Assembly (NCBI GenBank): GCA_029882955.1
Contig: JAOUJX010000032.1
Location: 1-17,922 of the forward strand
DNA from: Gammaproteobacteria bacterium
GTDB lineage: Bacteria > Pseudomonadota > Gammaproteobacteria > GCA-001735895
Direction: 5' to 3'
DNA: 17,922 nucleotides
Made by a program: the position numbers and the translations under genes. The stretch's first letter is position 1. Each line of letters opens with the position of its first letter. The notes below the pieces were generated by a model, which did no database searches, had not been told where the DNA came from, and saw nothing but the letters and a program-made list of their open reading frames with translations. Of the stretch, positions 1 to 7,029 are shown in pieces.

Positions 1-1
1 C

Positions 2-1006
2 CCCCCCGACCTGACACAGTCGATACTCAGTGAACGGTTTGATATCCCTGATAATTTTTCTGCTGGTACCGGCGAAACCATTAACCAGATTCCGGTACTG
101 GCTCAGGTAGATACACTTCGACTGGAAGGCAGCGCCGACTTTTACTGGTTGTCGGTAGAGGGTTCGGTAGATAATCTTTATGAACTCATTAAGGCATTCT
201 GGGCTGCCGAAGGCTTTACTTTGGAAAAGGATGAGCCGGTGATAGGGATCATGCAGACAGACTGGGTTTTTAAGGAAGAGGGTATCGATGAAAAGGAGCT
301 CGGTATATTCGAAAAGTTATTTGGCAATAAGAATTTATCCAACAGTCAGGATCAGTTCCGCACACGTATCGCCAGAGACGCTGACGACGATAAAACCCGG
401 ATATATATCACTCATCGCGGTACTCGAAATTCCCCCAAAGAGTCTACTGTTCAGTCCGAGACTGATGTAGCAAGCGAGTGGGGAATACAGACAAAGAAAA
501 CTCGCGACGACTGGGGTTTTCGGCCCTCGGAACCCGAGCTCGAAGTCGAGATGTTGTCACGCCTGATGATATTTCTTGGCTTGCAGCAAAGCGATGTTGA
601 ACAGCAAGTGTCTAATATAAAGCTCTTCCAGCCTCGCGCTTTAATGCAGGTGGATAATTCGGAAAACGAAACTTACCTGCTGGTGAGAGCCACACCACAA
701 CAGACCTGGAACCGGTTATTACATGAATTGAGTCGGCTGGACATTGAGGTTCTTTCGACCAATGAGGATAGAGGGTTTTCGGGTGATCGAGTTGCCATTG
801 TAAGAACGAATTATCAAATCGAGGAAAAGAGTGGGTTCTTTTCATTCTTTAACAAGCCCAGGACAGTAGATAAAGAAATAGCGCTGGTTGTTTCCAAAGA
901 AACTCATAATCAGACCAGGATAAGTATTGAAAACCTCAGTGGGGATTTCGATCAGTCAGGTGAAGCGATAGAATTTCTGACCACGATTTACGAGCGTGTT
1001 AAGTAA
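2..1006 (+). CDS. bamC: Outer-membrane assembly lipoprotein BamC (5' end outside window)
   Basis: BamC is the accessory lipoprotein of the BAM complex, which inserts beta-barrel proteins into the outer membrane. The frame is open from base 2, so 334 codons are visible and the signal peptide and lipobox Cys lie upstream of the window. The first visible residues, PPDLTQSILSERFDIP, match the conserved unstructured N-terminal stretch that in E. coli BamC packs on BamD. Two helix-grip type domains follow, roughly visible residues 50-185 and 215-334, with FYWLSVEGS and YLLVRATPQQTWNRLLHEL marking their starts. An in-frame TTG at 149 could be taken for a start, but the BamC-like sequence before it argues against that. 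The stop lies 3 bases before the next ATG, so the two genes are almost certainly cotranscribed. E. coli BamC is 344 residues, so only a few dozen residues should be missing. Family assignment is firm. Confidence 0.88.
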   Translation, partial: PPDLTQSILSERFDIPDNFSAGTGETINQIPVLAQVDTLRLEGSADFYWLSVEGSVDNLYELIKAFWAAEGFTLEKDEPVIGIMQTDWVFKEEGIDEKELGIFEKLFGNKNLSNSQDQFRTRIARDADDDKTRIYITHRGTRNSPKESTVQSETDVASEWGIQTKKTRDDWGFRPSEPELEVEMLSRLMIFLGLQQSDVEQQVSNIKLFQPRALMQVDNSENETYLLVRATPQQTWNRLLHELSRLDIEVLSTNEDRGFSGDRVAIVRTNYQIEEKSGFFSFFNKPRTVDKEIALVVSKETHNQTRISIENLSGDFDQSGEAIEFLTTIYERVK

Positions 1007-1009
1007 CCG

Positions 1010-1765
1010 ATGCAAATTGCTTCGCTAGGTAGCGGTAGTAAGGGTAACGCCACGCTAGTTAGTCTCGATTCAACTACAATCCTGGTCGACTGCGGATTCT
1101 CGTTGCGACAGTTTAAGTTACGTCTGGAAAGACTGGCAATGTCTCCAGAAAGTATCGACGCGATACTGGTGACGCACGAGCATTCCGATCATAGTGGCGG
1201 CGTCGCTCGTCTGGCTTCAACCTATGATATCCCCATCTGGAGCACTAGAGGTACCGCACGCTGTGCTTTCGATGACGATTGCGCTTATAACAGCCTTCGG
1301 GGAGGTCAGCAGGTTACTATTGGTAGTCTGGAAGTATTACCCGTTACGGTACCGCACGATGCAGGTGAACCGGTACAATTTATTTTCAGGGATAGTAAGA
1401 ATAGTAAGATGCTTGGGATTTTGACCGATACGGGGCATATCACCAGCCATATTTCCGATGTCTATCACGAGCTGGACGGACTGTTACTGGAATTTAATTA
1501 TGACGAAGTCATGCTTGAACAGGGGCCATATCCTTTTTCCCTTAAACAGAGAGTTGGTGGGGATCTGGGGCACCTCTCTAATAGTCAGTCGATGTCGCTG
1601 TTACGAAAAATCAATAAGGAGCGCTTAAGTTGCCTGATCGCAGGGCATATTTCTGAAAATAATAATTGTCGCAATTTGGTTGCCGAGCAACTTGGTCAAC
1701 TCAGCGGCCTACCAGAACCGGTGCTCGCTGACCAGGAAACCGGGTTTGGCTGGATCGCTATTTAA
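1010..1765 (+). CDS. MBL-fold metallohydrolase, WalJ/YycJ-like
   Basis: This 251-residue soluble protein has the metallo-beta-lactamase fold. Metal ligands are visible as HEHSDH (56-61), His116 in VPHDAG, the DTGH motif (140-143), His188 in GHLSN and His213 in AGHIS. The N-terminal ASLGSGSKGNATLV is typical of the YycJ/WalJ group, which includes nucleases or phosphodiesterases of poorly defined substrate; the Firmicute member has been linked to the WalRK system and DNA repair. Here there is no WalRK context. The gene starts 3 bases after bamC, and an MBL gene directly downstream of bamC is common in gammaproteobacteria such as Pseudomonas, where purC follows; purC does not follow here. The ATG at 1010 fits the start of the fold. 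The fold is certain and the substrate unknown. Confidence 0.85.
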   Translation: MQIASLGSGSKGNATLVSLDSTTILVDCGFSLRQFKLRLERLAMSPESIDAILVTHEHSDHSGGVARLASTYDIPIWSTRGTARCAFDDDCAYNSLRGGQQVTIGSLEVLPVTVPHDAGEPVQFIFRDSKNSKMLGILTDTGHITSHISDVYHELDGLLLEFNYDEVMLEQGPYPFSLKQRVGGDLGHLSNSQSMSLLRKINKERLSCLIAGHISENNNCRNLVAEQLGQLSGLPEPVLADQETGFGWIAI

Positions 1766-1792
1766 CCTGCATCCAGTGCGGAAGTCTTACCG

Positions 1793-2458
1793 ATGAATGT
1801 ACTCGGAATACTGAGCGGTCTGTTTGCAATAATTTTCGTGCTCTTATTGCTAGCTAGCTGGAGTCGACTCAGAAAAGGTCGATTCCTCAAAGCAGGGTTT
1901 TACGCTATGCCGGCGAGCCTGGCCTTTTTAAGCTTTGCTTTACTTTTACTCGTAATATCGAACCTCAGTACCTACCAACGCTTAACCTCTGAACGTGACA
2001 TCTTATTGATATCTACTCAGAAAATATCGAATCAAAATTACCAGGTCGAATTAAATTATGTCGATACCAGTGATAATCATAGTCTGGATACCGTTTATCT
2101 ACAGGGTGATGAATGGCGACTGGAAGCGAAAATACTGAAATGGAAAGGCTGGGCAAATCTCCTTGGGATGGATAGCTATTATCAGCTGGACCGTATTAGT
2201 GGCCGCTATCGCGACATCGAGCAGGCTACTAGTAAGCCGGTAAGTGCGTTTCAATTAACGCATCAGCAACGGGGAATCAATCTATGGGAGCTGAAACGAT
2301 TGATGAAGTCGAATTTACCTTTTCTGGATGCTTACTTTGGCCAGGCAATATTTTTGCCCTTACGCGATGATGCTATATTTGCTATTTCGATTAATCAGGC
2401 AGGACTGGTGGCACGTCCTGCCAATAATATTGCGATTCAGGCTCTTGAAAACTGGTAG
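1793..2458 (+). CDS. Conserved two-helix membrane protein of unknown function
   Basis: The 221-residue product has two hydrophobic segments, about residues 3-23 and 38-58, separated by the basic stretch SRLRKGRFLKAG. A soluble C-terminal domain of about 160 residues follows, with a recognisable block DEWRLEAKILKWKGWANLLG near 105-124 and GLVARPAN near the end. I recognise this as a family that some databases label 'multidrug transporter' or 'cation/multidrug efflux pump'. Two helices and a soluble domain do not support a pump, so I give no function. The basic loop suggests that both termini face the same side. It follows the MBL gene by 27 bases, with GGAAG upstream of ATG as a possible ribosome site, and is probably the last gene of the bamC operon. 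It converges on folE2 with only 15 bases between the stops and no clear terminator there. Confidence 0.75.
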   Translation: MNVLGILSGLFAIIFVLLLLASWSRLRKGRFLKAGFYAMPASLAFLSFALLLLVISNLSTYQRLTSERDILLISTQKISNQNYQVELNYVDTSDNHSLDTVYLQGDEWRLEAKILKWKGWANLLGMDSYYQLDRISGRYRDIEQATSKPVSAFQLTHQQRGINLWELKRLMKSNLPFLDAYFGQAIFLPLRDDAIFAISINQAGLVARPANNIAIQALENW

Positions 2459-2473
2459 CCGTCCACGAGTGTG

Positions 2474-3283
2474 TTATAGACCTTCCTTATCGAACTCGAT
2501 CAGTGCATAAGCAGAATGATTGTGGATCGACTCGAAGTTCTCCGATTCGAGAATGTACTGTCGGATTCGCTCATCTTTGTTGAATTCTCCAGCGATATCG
2601 CGCACCATATCTTCGACAAATTTAGGATTATCGTAGGCGTGCTCGGTAACGTATTTTTCGTCCGGTCGCTTTAGCAATCCATATAGCTGACACGAAGCCT
2701 GCCTTTCTACGATATCTATAATCTCTTCGATCCAGATGAACCCTTTGGTTTTTGCGTTAACCGTTACATGTGAACGCTGATTATGGGCGCCGTAATCGGA
2801 GATCGATTTCGAACAGGGGCATAAACTGGTAACCGGAACCTGAATCTTTATGCGGGTGCTGGTAACGCCTTCTTTTATTTCTCCGATTAGCGTTACATCG
2901 TAGTCGAGTAGCGATTTTACGCCAGAAACGGGAGCCGCTTTATTGACGAAGTAGGGGAATCGCATTTCGATATTGCCCGAATTGGCTTCCAGTAGCTCTG
3001 CCATTTGGGTGAGCATTTCCTTAAACGACGACACCGTAATTTCCTTCTCGTGGTCGTTCAGTACTTTGACGAAACGCGACATATGTGTGCCCTTAAACTG
3101 ATGCGGAAGGAACACGTACATATTAAAAGTAGCAATGGTGTGTTGGACTCCATCTGAACGATCTTTGACGATTACCGGGTGGCGTATGTCTTTGATACCA
3201 ACACGATTAATGGCTAGCTGACGAGTATCCGCCGATCCCTGGATATCCGGGATGATCGCTTCTGCTTTGTCTAATTGACTCAT
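2474..3283 (-). CDS. folE2: GTP cyclohydrolase I type B (FolE2)
   Basis: FolE2 converts GTP to 7,8-dihydroneopterin triphosphate, the entry step to folate and to queuosine-type deazapurines. The 269-residue length is usual. The family signature SLCPCSKSISDYGAHNQR spans residues 153-170 and carries the metal-binding Cys. Other conserved blocks are HTIATFNMYVFLPHQFKGTHMSRF without its ends (about 48-71) and ESIHNHSAYA (251-260). It belongs to the tunnelling-fold superfamily but is unrelated in sequence to the Zn-dependent FolE. The ATG at 3283 is preceded by AGAGG at good spacing. No other folate gene is adjacent. A promoter-like pair lies about 125-150 bases upstream, so it may be transcribed on its own. 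In several bacteria the gene is derepressed under zinc limitation by Zur; I did not find a convincing Zur operator by eye. Confidence 0.95.
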   Translation of the reverse strand: MSQLDKAEAIIPDIQGSADTRQLAINRVGIKDIRHPVIVKDRSDGVQHTIATFNMYVFLPHQFKGTHMSRFVKVLNDHEKEITVSSFKEMLTQMAELLEANSGNIEMRFPYFVNKAAPVSGVKSLLDYDVTLIGEIKEGVTSTRIKIQVPVTSLCPCSKSISDYGAHNQRSHVTVNAKTKGFIWIEEIIDIVERQASCQLYGLLKRPDEKYVTEHAYDNPKFVEDMVRDIAGEFNKDERIRQYILESENFESIHNHSAYALIEFDKEGL

Positions 3284-3406
3284 GGTAAAACCTCTGCGCA
3301 GTTTATGCTATTAGCGGATCTGAGCGCGTCTGAATAACTAAATCTATTTTCTAAATTTGCCTGTCTGAAAGTTTGAGAAGCAAATAACTGAGTAAAAAGG
3401 TAGGTA

Positions 3407-3434
3407 ATTATACTGGGCCTGAAGTGATAGGCAA
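3407..3434 (-). promoter_or_regulatory. Putative sigma70 promoter of folE2
   Basis: On the minus strand TTGCCT (3434-3429) and a perfect TATAAT (3412-3407) are separated by 16 bases. Transcription would start near 3400 and leave a leader of about 115 bases before folE2. The -10 is excellent, the -35 matches only at the TTG and last positions. Assigned by eye. Confidence 0.45.
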
Positions 3435-3624
3435 ATAGTCTTCACATTGATTCATGTCAAATATAATTAATAGATAGAATCGGAATTGGAGAGCTTCAGG
3501 TTATGCGGTAAAGTTTATTGTGATGAATGAAGCTTTGTGATTTCGCGCGGTGCCAACTCCCGATACTAATTACCGCATCGGGTCTTACAGGACCGTAACC
3601 AAAAATTACCTCCTGATTAAATTT

Positions 3625-3642
3625 CCGGATAGCGATATCCGG
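3625..3642 (-). terminator. Hairpin downstream of the cold-shock gene, possible terminator
   Basis: A perfect 7-bp stem, ccggata and tatccgg, surrounds a 4-base loop, 24 bases beyond the cold-shock stop codon. On the minus strand the following bases are AAATTTAATC, so there is no proper U tract. It may be a weak or Rho-assisted terminator, or simply a stabilising 3' UTR hairpin. The sequence is nearly symmetric, so it could act on either strand. Confidence 0.35.
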
Positions 3643-3665
3643 TAACTAAATGTTTTGCAGCCCCT

Positions 3666-3875
3666 TCAGGCTGGTGAAACATCTTCTGCTTGAGGGCCTT
3701 TAGCGCCGTCAGTCACTTTCATTGTAACTGATTGGCCTTGCTGCAAAGTCTTGTGGCCTTCGCCCTGAATGGCGCTAAAATGTACGAATACATCCTTTCC
3801 ACCTTCCTGTGAAATAAAACCATACCCTTTGGCGTCGTTAAACCATTTAACTGTGCCAGATACTAAGTCAGACAT
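3666..3875 (-). CDS. CspA-family cold-shock protein
   Basis: This 69-residue protein is a single cold-shock domain, the OB-fold that binds single-stranded RNA and DNA and acts as an RNA chaperone. Both nucleic-acid motifs are intact: KGYGFI at 16-21 (RNP1) and VFVHFS at 29-34 (RNP2), after the usual GTVKWFN start. The length equals that of CspA paralogues. The sequence does not tell whether it is cold-induced or constitutive (CspC/CspE-like). The gene stands alone, 115 bases downstream of dxs, with a promoter-like pair in that gap and a leader of about 55 bases. This is shorter than the roughly 160-base leader of E. coli cspA, which hints at less leader-based cold control. The SD is weak (GAG in tagagttATG). 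A structured gap follows the stop. Confidence 0.93.
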   Translation of the reverse strand: MSDLVSGTVKWFNDAKGYGFISQEGGKDVFVHFSAIQGEGHKTLQQGQSVTMKVTDGAKGPQAEDVSPA

Positions 3876-3937
3876 AACTCTATTACTCGATATAAATAAG
3901 GAAACCTGTAATCAAAAATGAGACTACATCCTTACTT

Positions 3938-3967
3938 ATTGTATGTGAATACGGTAGCAGACGCCAA
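3938..3967 (-). promoter_or_regulatory. Putative promoter of the cold-shock gene
   Basis: On the minus strand TTGGCG (3967-3962) and TACAAT (3943-3938) lie 18 bases apart, placing the transcript start near 3931, about 56 bases before the ATG. The pair sits immediately behind the dxs stop codon, where no dxs terminator is visible, so read-through from dxs is also possible. Assigned by eye. Confidence 0.4.
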
Positions 3968-3990
3968 TATTTAACTTGAATATGAAAGTT

Positions 3991-5853
3991 TTAGGACTGA
4001 ATGAACCCCTGAATAGTCGATTCTATTCCGGTTTTGTCCATTCCATATTCAGCCAAAACCTGTTGCCGATTACCTTGCGAAGGGAAGCGATCATCGAGTC
4101 CCAGACGTAGGCAGGGGTTAGTTAAACGCCTTTCGCTGAGACACTCGAGCACGGCAGTCCCGGCCCCGCCAGCGATGCTGCCATCTTCGATGGTAACGAG
4201 GTTCTCGTGACTTGCCGCCAATTCTTCGATTAAAGCCTCATCTAACGGTTTAATGAAACGCATGTTGACCACAGTTAAATCAAGCGTTTCGGCTATTCCA
4301 ATTGCGATGTCGAGCAAGGTTCCAAAGACCAGCAAAGCGGCTCGGCTACCTTGTCTCAAGACAATTCCTTTACCGAGTTCAGCCGTGTTTTTGGTATCAA
4401 TTTGTGGCAGTTTATCTGTGTTGTCCCGTGGATAACGAACCAGCGCGGGCCCCGGATACTGGTATGCCGTATTAAGTAATTCATGCATATCTTTTGCGTT
4501 TGCCGGTGCCATCAGGATAACGCCGGGGATACAGCGAACATAGCTTATGTCGAAACTGCCGGTGTGGGTTGCACCATCAGCACCGACAATTCCAGCACGA
4601 TCAATGGCAAAAGTAATATCGAGGTCCTGAATAGCGACATCATGAATGAGCTGGTCGTAAGCGCGTTGTAAAAAGGTTGAATAGATCGCGACAACCGGCT
4701 TTAGACCATCGCGAGCCATGCCCGCTGCGACAGTGACTGAATGTTGTTCGGCAATACCGACATCGTGATAACGCTGTGGAAATTTCCTGGAAAACTCAAC
4801 CAGGCCGGAACCTTCTCGCATGGCAGGAGTTACAGCATGCAGCAGGGGGTCCTGTTCGGCTTTCTGTACTAACCAGTCAGAAAAAGCCTGAGTATATGAT
4901 TGCACCCCGGGCTTGCTCAATGAACTGACTTCACCTGTTTGTGCGTTGAATGGGCCGACTCCGTGAAATTTGCAGGCGTCGGCTTCGGCTGGTGGATAAC
5001 CTTTACCCTTTTGCGTGACAATGTGTAGCAGGCGGGGTCCCGACAGATGCTGCATGTTTTTAATCAGAGGGATGATATCGCCGAGGTTATGTCCATTAAT
5101 TGGGCCATAATAGGAAAAACCAAGTTCCTCGAAAAGGGTGCCGGGAACCATCATGCCCTTAACGTGTTCTTCGGCGCGTTTAGCCAGTTCCCAGGCTGAG
5201 GGAATTCGCTGTAAAACTTTTTTACTGCCGGCACGCATATTTGAATAAATTTTCCCTGACCAGATACGCGACAAATATTTGGACATGGCACCGACATTAG
5301 GCGATATCGACATTTCGTTATCGTTAAGAATGACTAGCAGGTCGGTATCGATACAGCCACCATGATTAAGTGCCTCAAAAGCCATACCCGCCGTCATACC
5401 ACCATCTCCGATGATCGCTACTGCTTTTCGGTCTTCATTTTTAGCTTTGGCGGCGATAGCCATGCCAAGAGCAGCGCTAATCGATGTGCTCGAATGACCG
5501 ACACCGAAATGATCGTACTCAGATTCGGTAATTTTGGGGAAACCAGAAAGTCCGTCTTTTTGTCGCAGGCTCGCCATTTGATCGCGGCGGCCGGTAAGAA
5601 TTTTATGCGGATAACACTGGTGTCCGACATCCCAGACCAAACGATCATTAGGCGTATCAAACAGATAATGTAGCGCGATGGTGATTTCCACTGACCCGAG
5701 GCCGGATGCCAGATGACCGCCGGTTTTGGACAGGCTTTGAATCAGGAATGCGCGTAGCTCTTCGGCCAGTTGCGGTAACTGGTTTTCTTTGAGTGAACGT
5801 AAATCCGTTGGAGATTGGATTGTGTCCAGTAACGGATACAGGTCAGATGTCAT
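3991..5853 (-). CDS. dxs: 1-deoxy-D-xylulose-5-phosphate synthase
   Basis: DXS joins pyruvate and glyceraldehyde 3-phosphate with loss of CO2, the first and rate-setting step of the MEP isoprenoid pathway and also a source for thiamine and pyridoxal. The 620 residues equal the E. coli length. Visible features are the early active-site His47 in TGGHLASGLG, DVGHQCYPHKILTGRR (75-90), the thiamine diphosphate/Mg motif starting GDGGMTAGMAFEALNHGG (149-166) and ending NDN (177-179), the catalytic Glu369 in GIAEQH, and the transketolase C-terminal domain at about 500-620. It begins 6 bases after the ispA stop with no strong SD, so it is probably translationally coupled to ispA. The order xseB–ispA–dxs is classic for gammaproteobacteria and couples precursor supply to prenyl chain synthesis. 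Confidence 0.97.
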   Translation of the reverse strand: MTSDLYPLLDTIQSPTDLRSLKENQLPQLAEELRAFLIQSLSKTGGHLASGLGSVEITIALHYLFDTPNDRLVWDVGHQCYPHKILTGRRDQMASLRQKDGLSGFPKITESEYDHFGVGHSSTSISAALGMAIAAKAKNEDRKAVAIIGDGGMTAGMAFEALNHGGCIDTDLLVILNDNEMSISPNVGAMSKYLSRIWSGKIYSNMRAGSKKVLQRIPSAWELAKRAEEHVKGMMVPGTLFEELGFSYYGPINGHNLGDIIPLIKNMQHLSGPRLLHIVTQKGKGYPPAEADACKFHGVGPFNAQTGEVSSLSKPGVQSYTQAFSDWLVQKAEQDPLLHAVTPAMREGSGLVEFSRKFPQRYHDVGIAEQHSVTVAAGMARDGLKPVVAIYSTFLQRAYDQLIHDVAIQDLDITFAIDRAGIVGADGATHTGSFDISYVRCIPGVILMAPANAKDMHELLNTAYQYPGPALVRYPRDNTDKLPQIDTKNTAELGKGIVLRQGSRAALLVFGTLLDIAIGIAETLDLTVVNMRFIKPLDEALIEELAASHENLVTIEDGSIAGGAGTAVLECLSERRLTNPCLRLGLDDRFPSQGNRQQVLAEYGMDKTGIESTIQGFIQS

Positions 5854-5859
5854 GGAATA

Positions 5860-6765
5860 CTAGTGGGTGCGTTCTACAAACCAGGCCGAAATATACCTTA
5901 AAATGTCGGCTTCCTCACCAAAAATCGTCAGCGATTGTAAAGCTTTCTCATGGAGTTCCTGAGCTTTCTCTCTCGATGCCTGAAGCCCGATGATTGACGG
6001 ATAGGTTGGTTTATTGTGTTTAATATCAGAGCCCTGGGGTTTGCCCAACGTCTCAGTATTGCCAGTGACGTCGAGAATGTCATCCTGCACCTGGAACGAA
6101 AGACCAATAGCTTTGGCGTAGCAATCCAGTGCGTTAAATTTTTCTTCACTCAAATTCTTAGCACTTAAAGCAGCCATTTGAACACAGGTTCGGATTAACG
6201 CACCGGTTTTGTGAATATGCATGGTTTCCAGTTCGGTGATATTCAGCGGCTTGCCGACCGCAGCCAGGTCAATGGCCTGACCACCGGCCATGCCGCGAGA
6301 CCCCGAAAACAGGGCCAACTGTTGTACCATTTTCAAGCGTGCAGAGCTATCAGAGATCATATCGGGATCGTGACTAAGAATATAAAATGCCAGAGCCTGT
6401 AGGGCGTCACCGGCCAGTATGGCCGTGGCCTCGTCAAACTCGATATGGCAGGTTGGCCGACCACGTCGTAAGTCGTCATCATCCATGGCAGGTAAGTCGT
6501 CGTGGATTAGCGAATAGGCGTGAATAATTTCTATTGCTGCTGCCGCACCATCGACCGATTGTAAATCGACCTCAAGCGTCGATGCCGTTGCATAGATGAG
6601 AGCCGGGCGCACACGTTTACCCGGTGCCAGTACTGAGTAACGCATGGCTTTATGCAGGACAACCGGATTGATCGATTCTGGCGGTAGCCAGTGATTTAAT
6701 GCCTGCTTGGCTCTTTGCTGGTATTGTTCCAGCAATGACTCGAAGGTCTGAGAATCAATCTTCAT
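5860..6765 (-). CDS. ispA: Farnesyl diphosphate synthase (short-chain prenyltransferase)
   Basis: IspA condenses dimethylallyl diphosphate with two isopentenyl diphosphates to give farnesyl diphosphate, the precursor of undecaprenol, quinone tails and other isoprenoids. Both Asp-rich Mg motifs are intact: DDLPAMDDDDLRRGRPT at 89-105, with the extra residues typical of the bacterial type, and QVQDDILD at 225-232. Basic residues in GKRVRP (49-54) bind the diphosphate. The residues before the first motif, YSLIH, match E. coli IspA, so farnesyl is the expected product, although a geranylgeranyl product cannot be excluded. The 301-residue length is normal. Its start overlaps xseB by 11 bases and its stop lies 6 bases before dxs, which implies one transcript and coupled translation. 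Confidence 0.95.
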   Translation of the reverse strand: MKIDSQTFESLLEQYQQRAKQALNHWLPPESINPVVLHKAMRYSVLAPGKRVRPALIYATASTLEVDLQSVDGAAAAIEIIHAYSLIHDDLPAMDDDDLRRGRPTCHIEFDEATAILAGDALQALAFYILSHDPDMISDSSARLKMVQQLALFSGSRGMAGGQAIDLAAVGKPLNITELETMHIHKTGALIRTCVQMAALSAKNLSEEKFNALDCYAKAIGLSFQVQDDILDVTGNTETLGKPQGSDIKHNKPTYPSIIGLQASREKAQELHEKALQSLTIFGEEADILRYISAWFVERTH

Positions 6766-7000
6766 CCAGATCTTCGAAAGCGATGGTTTGTTGCAGACCG
6801 TTTTTCTCGATCAGTTGCTCGACGCGTAATTCCGCATTGGCGAGTGTATCCTGGCAGCTTCTGGCTAAGGCGATGCCCTTTTCGAACTGGCTCAGAGATT
6901 CCTCCAGACCAAGCTCGCTGGCTTCCATTCGCTTGACTATTTTCTCAAGTTGCTCAAGGGATTTTTCAAAATCCTTCAGTTTGTCGGTTGTTTTAGGCAT
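6755..7000 (-). CDS. xseB: Exodeoxyribonuclease VII small subunit
   Basis: XseB is the small subunit of exonuclease VII, which degrades single-stranded DNA in repair; several copies bind one XseA. The 81-residue product consists of two predicted helices forming a helical hairpin, with the characteristic FEKSLEQLEKIVKRMEASEL near the N-terminus (about 9-28) and LEESLSQFEKGIALAR next. I start at the ATG at 7000, giving MPKTTDKL. An upstream in-frame TTG at 7018 would add MLLSVC, which homologues lack. The E. coli protein has 80 residues. The 3' end overlaps ispA by 11 bases, and the radA stop lies 29 bases upstream. xseA is not in the window, as usual in this class. Confidence 0.93.
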   Translation of the reverse strand: MPKTTDKLKDFEKSLEQLEKIVKRMEASELGLEESLSQFEKGIALARSCQDTLANAELRVEQLIEKNGLQQTIAFEDLDED

Positions 7001-7029
7001 GCAGACGCTCAATAGCAATTTGTGGGCGA

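Larger units (their letters stand above)
3284..3665. other. 382-bp gene-free gap with several inverted repeats
   Basis: No convincing protein gene is present between folE2 and the cold-shock gene. The folE2-proximal part (3284-3440) holds the folE2 leader and promoter. The part 3490-3645 is unusually rich in inverted repeats: agcttca 3492-3498 with tgaagct 3528-3534; atgcggta 3503-3510 with taccgcat 3571-3578; gcggt 3547-3551 with accgc 3572-3576; cccgat 3559-3564 with atcggg 3577-3582; ggtc 3581-3584 with gacc 3591-3594; ccggata 3625-3631 with tatccgg 3636-3642. Some pairings exclude each other. On the plus strand a TATAAT lies at 3462-3467 with TTCACA 15 bases upstream. The region could be the cold-shock mRNA 3' UTR, a small RNA or a regulatory leader; I recognise no known RNA family. 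Confidence 0.5.

Noticed and set aside
1..7. Run of seven C's as a possible assembly edge error
   Set aside because: The frame through the run encodes Pro-Pro before Asp-Leu, exactly as expected for BamC, so there is no sign of an error.
149..151. TTG as the start of bamC
   Set aside because: The same frame continues open to base 2 and encodes the conserved PPDL segment of BamC, so the real start is outside the window.
3407..3458. 15-codon minus-strand frame from ATG 3454 across the folE2 promoter
   Set aside because: No Shine-Dalgarno sequence precedes it and it overlaps a good promoter; it is most likely chance.
3973..3990. aactt/aagtt repeat behind dxs as a terminator
   Set aside because: Only five A/T-rich pairs, a long loop and no T run; too weak to call.
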